Assembly: GCA_003170575.1 (NCBI GenBank)
Contig: PMZB01000247.1
Location: 14,983 to 34,197 of the forward strand
DNA: 19,215 nucleotides
Origin: Chlamydiia bacterium
Lineage (GTDB): Bacteria; Chlamydiota; Chlamydiia; Chlamydiales; FEN-1388
Reading direction: 5' to 3'
Below are positions 14,193-19,215 of the stretch, one piece after another. Both the position numbers and the translations under genes were made by a program. The number at the start of each line of letters is the position of its first letter. Positions within the stretch are counted from its first letter, which is position 1. A model generated the notes under the pieces. That model was not told the origin of the DNA. It ran no database searches and saw only the letters and a list, made by a program, of their open reading frames with translations.

Positions 14193-15176
14193 TCATCCCT
14201 TCCCCTGCCTCCCTCCCTTCATATGGATGCAAACAGTCTCTAAAGCAACGTCCGAATAGGGAAGAGTTTCCAACACATGCAAAGATTGTAAAACCTTCTT
14301 TGTTGTTGAGTGATGTTGAGTCCCATCCAATATGCCTTGAAATTCTCTAATATAGGAAGGAGCAACAGGGCAAAAATAGGTAGGTCCAACAAGCAGTGTG
14401 CGGCCATATTCTTTTGCCAGGCAAGCCATCGTGGTTGTGAGGGCTTCCTGTGTGGCCCACAAAGAGAACTTCTTCTGTTTCATTGCAGTCATAAATTGTG
14501 CCCGGTGGATCATAGTTTTTAACCATTCACGTATCAGAGGATGAGCCGGGACTGCAGCTATCACAGAGGAAGAGAGTAAGAGACGTCGTTTAAAATGAGC
14601 GCATCTTGAAGGAGGCTCAAACCCTATGATGCAATCCCCCAAAGAAAGAAGCGGAGTGATTGGCTGAACACATTCTGCCTCTAGGTCTATAACAACACCC
14701 CCTTTTTGGAGTAATATAAGGGCCGCTACTATGTCTCGTACCAATTCCTTTGGAAGAGAATCGCTTGCCGAGCCAAGAGCTTTTTTAAGCAGCGGCTCAT
14801 ATTCTTTTGCTGTCCAGAGCGTGTAGGGAGCATTCTTGTGAAATAATCGTACCGACTGAGCTCCTCTTGCAAGATCATCTGGCAAAGGGCCTTCTCCTAC
14901 CCAGATCTGATGGATCTCAAAAGGAATTAGGGGCAAGGAGCCTTCATGCCATTCTTTGCTTCTCATTTCGATAAGTGAATAGGCAATTTGCCCCATCTCT
15001 AAGTCCAAAGGCTTTTCAAACACGAATTCTTTTCCGAATCTATCTACTCCTATGGAACTATCAAATGCTTCCTTGGATAAAGCAAGAGGATGGGTGGTAG
15101 CTTGTCGATTATAGAGGTATACAAGAGCACTTAAGATGACAAACGGTGTGAGAAGTAAAAGAACTTTTTTTATCAT
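14193..15176 (-). CDS. Degenerate paralogue of the neighbouring DXD glycosyltransferase
   Basis: A 327-residue protein with an N-terminal membrane anchor (about 4-22). It aligns by motif with the downstream gene: PFEIHQIWVG (85-94) and VRDIVAALILLQKGGVVIDLEAE (146-168). The DXD is replaced by D164-L-E166, the arginine of SDIIR is alanine (A151), the acidic residue that follows is Leu153, and the C-terminal HxWxxSW motif is missing. The fold is probably kept but ordinary metal-dependent catalysis is doubtful. It may be a pseudoenzyme partner of the intact paralogue, or have changed substrate. ATG 15176 lies 6 nt after the exporter gene stop with no clear Shine-Dalgarno, suggesting coupled translation. 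The reading frame is intact, so it is not an obvious pseudogene. Confidence 0.82.
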   Translation of the reverse strand: MIKKVLLLLTPFVILSALVYLYNRQATTHPLALSKEAFDSSIGVDRFGKEFVFEKPLDLEMGQIAYSLIEMRSKEWHEGSLPLIPFEIHQIWVGEGPLPDDLARGAQSVRLFHKNAPYTLWTAKEYEPLLKKALGSASDSLPKELVRDIVAALILLQKGGVVIDLEAECVQPITPLLSLGDCIIGFEPPSRCAHFKRRLLLSSSVIAAVPAHPLIREWLKTMIHRAQFMTAMKQKKFSLWATQEALTTTMACLAKEYGRTLLVGPTYFCPVAPSYIREFQGILDGTQHHSTTKKVLQSLHVLETLPYSDVALETVCIHMKGGRQGKG

Positions 15177-15182
15177 ACAACG

Positions 15183-17108
15183 TCAACGCGTTAAGCAGTA
15201 AGTCTGTCCTACCTCAAGGGTGGGTCTCCAAATTTTCTGGAATGTGTGACAGGAAGCAAGCAATTCTTCTTTTGTCCCATCCCCTACTTTTTTCCCTTCA
15301 TCTATCACGATGATGCGGTCAGCATCCTCGATAGTGGACAACCTATGAGCAATAATAATCTGCGTTACAGTGCCTTTTAATTCTTTGAGAGCAAGCTTGA
15401 TTTGCAGCTCGCTTGCTGGGTCCAGTGCTGATGTTGCCTCATCAAGCACAAGAATTGGAGACTGTTTGATCAATGCTCGAGCAATAGCCAGCCTTTGTTG
15501 CTGGCCTCCAGACAGACTTTTGCCTCCTTCGGCAAGGAAGGTAGAGTACCCGGAAGGAAGTGCAAGAATAAAATCCTCTGCATGGGCTTGGCGTGCAGCT
15601 TTGAATATCGCTTCATCGCTAAAGGAGCGGCCGTAGCAGATATTTTCACGAACAGTGTCGTGGAAAATGAAAGGTCGTTGAGGAACAACTGCAAAGAAAT
15701 CGCGAAGAGCTTTTTGTGTAAATTGTTGGATTGGGATTCCATCAATTGTGATGGACCCTTGATCTACCTCGAAAAGGCGTGTAAAGAGGTTGACTATGGT
15801 AGATTTTCCGCCGCCTGTGGGGCCGACAATCGCGACCATCTCCCCCTTAGTCACATTAAAAGAAACGTCTATAAGGACTGATTGTTCTTTGCCATACCCA
15901 AAAAATACAGCGTTGGACGCAAGCTCTCGCTCAAAAGGAATTTCCGTTTTGGCGTTTTTGTCATCTTGTATAGAAGGATGTAAATCCAATACATCGTAGA
16001 GGCGTTCGCAAGCAGCAACGCCTCGCTGAATTCTTCCATTTTCCTCTGCGAACTTTTTAATAGGCTCATACACAACAACAAGAAGCCCGCAGAAGAGCAG
16101 GACCTCTGGAAGCTGAAGCTTTAACCCCCACAACCCTAAGAGAAGTGCGGTAATCAGAAAAAGCATGCCGATCGTGTGCAAAACTGGCCGAGATCCAACG
16201 TCATATCGAGCATTGCGAATTTCGAGCTGTGCCATGGCATTATTGTGCTCTTGGTATTTCTTGAGAGAGAAGTTTTCCATAGCATAGAGCTTAATCGTTT
16301 GAATGCCTGTCAAAAATTCCACAAGAACAGAAGAAAACGCCTCTTGTTTTTTCTGAATCTGTTTAGAAAGACCTTTAATCCTGCGTGCAATAAAGATGAT
16401 AGGGTAGACAAGAAAGGGCAGACCAAAAAATACGATGCAAGAAAGCTGCCAGCTGATAGCAAAACACAGTAGAAGGGTAGAAAGTACTGCGAAAGGAGTC
16501 TGGATATAATTAACCAAGGCTGAGTGAACGCCATCGGAGATGATATATGCATCATTCACGGTTCTTGAGGAAAGAGCGCCTATATTATGTTCATGATAAA
16601 AGCTCATGGGCAAAGATTGAATGTGCTCAAAGTATTTTTGGCGTAAGTCTCTGCATATATATATGGAGAAGAGTTTTGTGCCATATCTGTAGGTAAAAAG
16701 GGTGACTGCCTTAAGAACTGACGTGAATATAATAAAAAGCACAAGGGCCCATATATGCCTGTGCACTGGGATCAATTTTTGGATAAGAGCTGTCCCTTTA
16801 CTGATCAGCCCGTTTTTTTTTGTTCGTTCCAGGTAGGCAGAGACGTCGTCTTGAGTGATTGCACCTTTTTTCCCCTCGTCAATCTCCTCCCAGGTATCGA
16901 TCAACTGATTGTAGCTTATGGAAGTTGATTTTTTTTGGTCTTTTGGAGAGAAAAGCTCGAAAAAGTCAGGCCCTTTATTTGCGGCCACCCCGAGAGCAAA
17001 AAGCTCGAGCTGTGAGGCTATAGTAAGACCCAGCGCAAAAATAAGAGTGAAAAGAAGCACCCATCTATACAAGGGCTTTGAAAAGGCAATTTGGATAAGT
17101 CGTTTCAT
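15183..17108 (-). CDS. msbA: MsbA-like ABC exporter (fused permease and ATPase)
   Basis: A 641-residue half-transporter expected to work as an inner-membrane homodimer that flips lipid A-type lipids or exports a related substrate. The membrane domain has TM1 (about 17-38), TM2 (118-138) and four further segments to about 345. The ATPase domain shows Walker A GPTGGGKS (429-436), signature LSGGQQQR (532-539), Walker B ILVLDE (552-557) and switch His589 in AHRLS, all intact. The region between TM1 and TM2 (about 45-115) is much longer than in E. coli MsbA (582 aa in total) and includes an EF-hand-like stretch. It starts at ATG 17108, 13 nt after the KdsC-like gene, without a clear ribosome site. 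The location within a sugar gene cluster fits lipid or glycolipid export. Substrate, and thus the symbol, is inferred. Confidence 0.85.
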   Translation of the reverse strand: MKRLIQIAFSKPLYRWVLLFTLIFALGLTIASQLELFALGVAANKGPDFFELFSPKDQKKSTSISYNQLIDTWEEIDEGKKGAITQDDVSAYLERTKKNGLISKGTALIQKLIPVHRHIWALVLFIIFTSVLKAVTLFTYRYGTKLFSIYICRDLRQKYFEHIQSLPMSFYHEHNIGALSSRTVNDAYIISDGVHSALVNYIQTPFAVLSTLLLCFAISWQLSCIVFFGLPFLVYPIIFIARRIKGLSKQIQKKQEAFSSVLVEFLTGIQTIKLYAMENFSLKKYQEHNNAMAQLEIRNARYDVGSRPVLHTIGMLFLITALLLGLWGLKLQLPEVLLFCGLLVVVYEPIKKFAEENGRIQRGVAACERLYDVLDLHPSIQDDKNAKTEIPFERELASNAVFFGYGKEQSVLIDVSFNVTKGEMVAIVGPTGGGKSTIVNLFTRLFEVDQGSITIDGIPIQQFTQKALRDFFAVVPQRPFIFHDTVRENICYGRSFSDEAIFKAARQAHAEDFILALPSGYSTFLAEGGKSLSGGQQQRLAIARALIKQSPILVLDEATSALDPASELQIKLALKELKGTVTQIIIAHRLSTIEDADRIIVIDEGKKVGDGTKEELLASCHTFQKIWRPTLEVGQTYCLTR

Positions 17109-17121
17109 GTTAGGTTGAGTT

Positions 17122-17649
17122 TCAATGTTCCTTATATGTTATGGGAAGACCTTGAGCGATCAGGATATGATCGCAAAGATCTCGTATCGCCCCTCGTCCG
17201 CCCGGGGAGGGGAGAACAAGATGTGCTATTTCCAAAATAATCGGATGCGCATCAGATGGCGCACAGGCTACGCCCACAAGGCGCATAGCTGCTTCATCAT
17301 TGATGTCATCCCCAATATATGCAACCTGACGCAGCTCTATACCCTCCTTTCGGACAAGATCCTTGAGCGCAGAGGATTTATTCTTGCACCCAACGATCAC
17401 ATGGTGGATTCCAAGTTTTTTTGCTCGGGGTTCAACTATCAGTGTTGCTTCCGATGTGATAATGACAGTGCGAATATTGGCTGCTTGAACAAGCTGTACC
17501 CCCATTCCATCTCTGACGTAAAAGCGTTTGGCGACATCCCCTTCCTTTGAGTAGTACATGGACCCATCTGTCATAGTGCCATCTACATCCATGACAAGCA
17601 TTTTAATATTAGCAAGTCTTTCTTTAAGCGCATGCTCTTCTAGGTTCAT
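17122..17649 (-). CDS. kdsC: KdsC-type HAD phosphatase (KDO 8-P phosphatase family)
   Basis: A 175-residue cytoplasmic HAD phosphatase without a cap domain, as in KdsC, which removes phosphate from 3-deoxy-D-manno-octulosonate 8-phosphate before activation for LPS synthesis. Motifs are MDVDGTMTDG (20-29, catalytic D21 and D23), IITSE (63-67), K91 and IGDDINDEAAM (112-122), and the GGRGAIRDLCDHIL C-terminal phrase. Length is typical. The ITSE form in place of the usual ITG is also found in relatives associated with nonulosonic acid pathways, so another sugar acid phosphate is possible. ATG 17649 follows GAGG, which overlaps the stop of the anomerase gene. The pairing with an anomerase and an MsbA-like exporter favours an envelope sugar role. 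Confidence 0.88.
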   Translation of the reverse strand: MNLEEHALKERLANIKMLVMDVDGTMTDGSMYYSKEGDVAKRFYVRDGMGVQLVQAANIRTVIITSEATLIVEPRAKKLGIHHVIVGCKNKSSALKDLVRKEGIELRQVAYIGDDINDEAAMRLVGVACAPSDAHPIILEIAHLVLPSPGGRGAIRDLCDHILIAQGLPITYKEH

Positions 17650-17655
17650 GTTGCC

Positions 17656-18102
17656 TCATAATTTAACTTTCAAAATAACCTTTTTAACAGGCTTTTTTCC
17701 TGCAAGAGGCGCATGCGCATCATGCGGGAAAAAAAGGGCAAAATATCCTGGTTTTAGCGTAAACCAGCCTTCCGGACTGTCTTGAAAAAACAATTTATCC
17801 TTTTCTGAATGATACTCCTCCGCGATAGTCTGACACGCTTCAAAGGGTTTCCAGCCGATCAGATCCTCGCCTGAGAGAACATAGTGGATATCTATGTATC
17901 TCTTATGTGCTTCTAACCTTGCATTTTTTTTACCCTTTCCTGAAACGGTTTCTACACTTGCTATCAGCTCATCTGCGTCAATAGGAAAAACTCCTTCAGG
18001 AAACCCCTCTTGTTCAACTGTCGAGAGAAAGTCAAAGGCTTTAAGAAAATGTCGGTGCAAAGGGGAAAGCGCTGCAAGAAAAGAAAGCGGTTCAAGAATC
18101 AT
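17656..18102 (-). CDS. YhcH/YjgK/YiaL (EbgC/NanQ) family sugar anomerase-like protein
   Basis: A 148-residue protein of the YhcH/YjgK/YiaL family, a small beta-barrel metal-binding protein; E. coli YhcH (NanQ) is reported to speed anomer conversion of N-acetylneuraminate. Recognisable are LEAHKRYIDIHYVLSGED (63-80, with probable metal ligands E64 and H66), Y97 and D111-like surroundings (EEYHSEKDKLFF), and FALFFPHDAHAP (121-132, ligand H130). Length is normal. It begins at ATG 18102 after GAGGAG and ends 6 nt before the KdsC-like gene. Pairing with a sugar acid phosphatase suggests a role in handling a keto-sugar acid. Its ribosome site can pair with an upstream complement (see 18108-18183). 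Confidence 0.88.
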   Translation of the reverse strand: MILEPLSFLAALSPLHRHFLKAFDFLSTVEQEGFPEGVFPIDADELIASVETVSGKGKKNARLEAHKRYIDIHYVLSGEDLIGWKPFEACQTIAEEYHSEKDKLFFQDSPEGWFTLKPGYFALFFPHDAHAPLAGKKPVKKVILKVKL

Positions 18103-18107
18103 ATCTT

Positions 18108-18183
18108 AACTCCTCGTTACGAAGAATCACTAGTCTCCCATGAGAGGAGGGTTTTACGAAAGTAGTTTTACGTTCGAGGAGTT
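18108..18183 (-). promoter_or_regulatory. Leader with complement to the ribosome binding site
   Basis: On the - strand, AACTCCTCG (from 18183) is the exact complement of CGAGGAGTT (18116-18108), which contains the Shine-Dalgarno of the anomerase gene. The match is extended on the inner side by CG-rich bases with a small offset. If the leader is transcribed from upstream of 18183, it could fold to hide the ribosome site, with a smaller CTCC/GGAG hairpin in the loop. No known riboswitch is recognised; the element may also be a degraded palindromic repeat. Confidence 0.4.
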
Positions 18184-18209
18184 TTCGTTCTGATCTTTTA
18201 GAGGAAGAG

Positions 18210-19031
18210 CTAGCTCGAAGGTGTAAAATCCATCTTTTGGAAGGTTGCAGAATCTCCATTTAATTGCATCCCTTTTCCATATATTTGACCCTCGCAGCTC
18301 ATGATCACACCATAAGAATCCTTCCAAACAGCCTTCAATGGCCACATACCGGAAAGACTGAACATATTAATGGTGAGGGAGACGAGCACCTGTTTTGCAG
18401 GTGCTAATGCTGTATCACCCGGTGCAGCGCAATAGATGGTTGAAGAAAAATCTTTATGCATGATGAATACTGCAATTCCGTGTGAGTTGTAGAGTGGTAT
18501 AAAGCCTCCAACCGAATCATCAATGTCCGTCGAAGACAAAACCGGTATTTTTAAAATTTTTGACTTCGCTTCGTCCTCAGTTATCGGTATCGGCTTATGT
18601 GGATACGCATTATATCCATATCCTTCTGACGTTTCTAATTTCTTTTTGTTTTGTAGATCAACGTACTCTATGCCTGTTTGATCTCCGTCAATTTCTGTAA
18701 TTTTAATGTAATCAGGTCCGCCCATTTCGAACGTGATATCTTGGCTATGTTCATAATCTAACTCCTCTTTTAACTTGTACATCTGCCGGACTGAGGGGCC
18801 AAATGCATTCCTTAAGGGACAACCGTGGACGAAGGGTTGAAAATTATCATTCCCATCTTCACCTATCCAATGCTTGATTGTGACGACGTCTCCACCAATT
18901 TTGTCATGTATAGTTGCCGATCCAAGTTTGTATTCCTTGACTGAACCAGAAGGGGTGGTGGTTCCTTCATTTTGCTGAATCGGCTGTACATACTGTACTT
19001 GGCTGGAGCCTAAAGAAACTGGAAGCGTCAT
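18210..19031 (-). CDS. Hypothetical protein, possibly lineage-specific
   Basis: A 273-residue acidic protein I do not recognise. There is no signal peptide or membrane segment; the N-terminus is Ser/Gln/Thr-rich (residues 5-30), and the body is mixed with many Asp, Gly and Ile, suggesting a globular beta-rich protein. The C-terminal third contains FIPLYNSHGIAVFIMHKDF and VLVSLTINMF. I chose ATG 19031; a TTG two codons upstream lies closer to the AAGGA ribosome site, so 19037 is possible. It stands 107 nt before the anomerase gene, so it may be transcribed separately. An uncleaved polar N-terminus in a probable chlamydia leaves a type III secreted protein possible, but nothing shown here proves it. 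Confidence 0.7.
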   Translation of the reverse strand: MTLPVSLGSSQVQYVQPIQQNEGTTTPSGSVKEYKLGSATIHDKIGGDVVTIKHWIGEDGNDNFQPFVHGCPLRNAFGPSVRQMYKLKEELDYEHSQDITFEMGGPDYIKITEIDGDQTGIEYVDLQNKKKLETSEGYGYNAYPHKPIPITEDEAKSKILKIPVLSSTDIDDSVGGFIPLYNSHGIAVFIMHKDFSSTIYCAAPGDTALAPAKQVLVSLTINMFSLSGMWPLKAVWKDSYGVIMSCEGQIYGKGMQLNGDSATFQKMDFTPSS

Positions 19032-19040
19032 AAACAAATC

Positions 19041-19091
19041 ATCCTTATTTTACATTTTTTAAGAAAAATATCCTTAATGTTAACATCCTTA
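19041..19091 (-). promoter_or_regulatory. Triple TAAGGAT motif upstream of the hypothetical gene
   Basis: On the - strand TAAGGAT occurs three times, at 19091-19085, 19076-19070 and 19047-19041, in an A/T-rich 88-nt gap. The last copy serves as the Shine-Dalgarno. A weak promoter-like pair, TTGTAA and TATTTT with 18 bases between, overlaps the first two. The other copies may be operator half-sites or chance. Confidence 0.3.
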
Positions 19092-19119
19092 CAATTTAAT
19101 GGCAGTATTTTCCAGTCCC

Positions 19120-19215
19120 TTAATCAGGCTCTGCAGGAAGAAAGCCTTGGGCTTGGGTTTTCCACATGTGGGCATAGTGGCCTCCACGGGCCAGCAGTTC
19201 CGCATGAGATCCACG
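19120..19215 (-). CDS. C-terminal end of an ABC exporter ATPase (partial)
   Basis: The last 31 codons and TAA stop (19120-19122) of a gene running out of the window. The translation includes GSHAELLARGGHYAHMWKTQ, the standard C-terminal wording of fused ABC exporters of the ATM1/MsbA type after the H-loop, in which the (G/D)GxHxELL phrase is followed by YAxMWxxQ. The permease and nucleotide-binding motifs lie outside. It reads in the same direction as the following genes, so it could be a second exporter related to the cluster, or an ATM1-like transporter of other function. Confidence 0.8.
   Translation of the reverse strand, partial: RGSHAELLARGGHYAHMWKTQAQGFLPAEPD

Noticed and set aside
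15495..15881. Open frame on the + strand, 128 codons
   Set aside because: It lies opposite the ATPase domain of the MsbA-like gene, whose motifs fix the true strand.
17125..17550. Open frame on the + strand, 141 codons
   Set aside because: It is antisense to the KdsC-like gene with all its catalytic motifs.

Overview
The window looks like chromosomal DNA from a member of the Chlamydiae, probably an environmental (Parachlamydiales-type) lineage rather than a Chlamydia species. The strongest evidence is a 716-residue GreA in which the ~160-residue elongation factor sits behind a very long N-terminal extension, the arrangement I know from chlamydial GreA. A divergent RdgB/HAM1 protein with chlamydia-like C-terminal wording, a small pseudopilin cluster, a secreted DUF2608-like HAD protein and an MsbA-like exporter fit the same picture. 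Base composition is moderate and genes are tightly packed. I see no rRNA, tRNA, CRISPR array or transposase. The assignment rests on remembered family features, not on a search.

Left part (1-3001, + strand): an operon of a MoxR AAA+ ATPase, a DUF58/vWA-like protein and a secreted, membrane-anchored BatD/DUF4381-like protein. Two different palindromic repeats have entered the space between the second and third genes. From 5851 back to 2946 (- strand) runs a five-gene type II secretion pseudopilin operon: GspG first, then three small class-III-signal proteins and one membrane-anchored protein. Its last gene overlaps the end of the + strand operon.

Middle (5852-9357, + strand): a divergent intergenic region with a good sigma70-like promoter and a palindrome, then a secreted HAD phosphatase-like gene starting at TTG, a 70-bp perfectly placed palindrome that can be read as nearly the same peptide on both strands, and a large secreted protein of unknown function (775 aa). 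Next (9329-12731): a small charged Lys/Pro-rich protein on the - strand, divergent from greA, which is followed by the rdgB-like gene.

Right part (12899-19215, all - strand, read right to left): the end of an ABC exporter, a 273-residue protein of unknown function, a YhcH/NanQ-type sugar anomerase, a KdsC-type sugar phosphatase, an MsbA-like exporter and two neighbouring membrane-anchored OCH1/toxin-like glycosyltransferase paralogues, closed by a hairpin. Spacings of 6-13 nt through the anomerase, phosphatase, exporter and first glycosyltransferase suggest one transcript. Together they look like an envelope glycan or glycolipid module: sugar acid preparation, lipid flipping, and glycosyl transfer at the membrane. 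One of the two glycosyltransferases has lost the DXD motif and other active-site residues. At least four kinds of intergenic palindrome occur, two of which have a second likely copy in the window.
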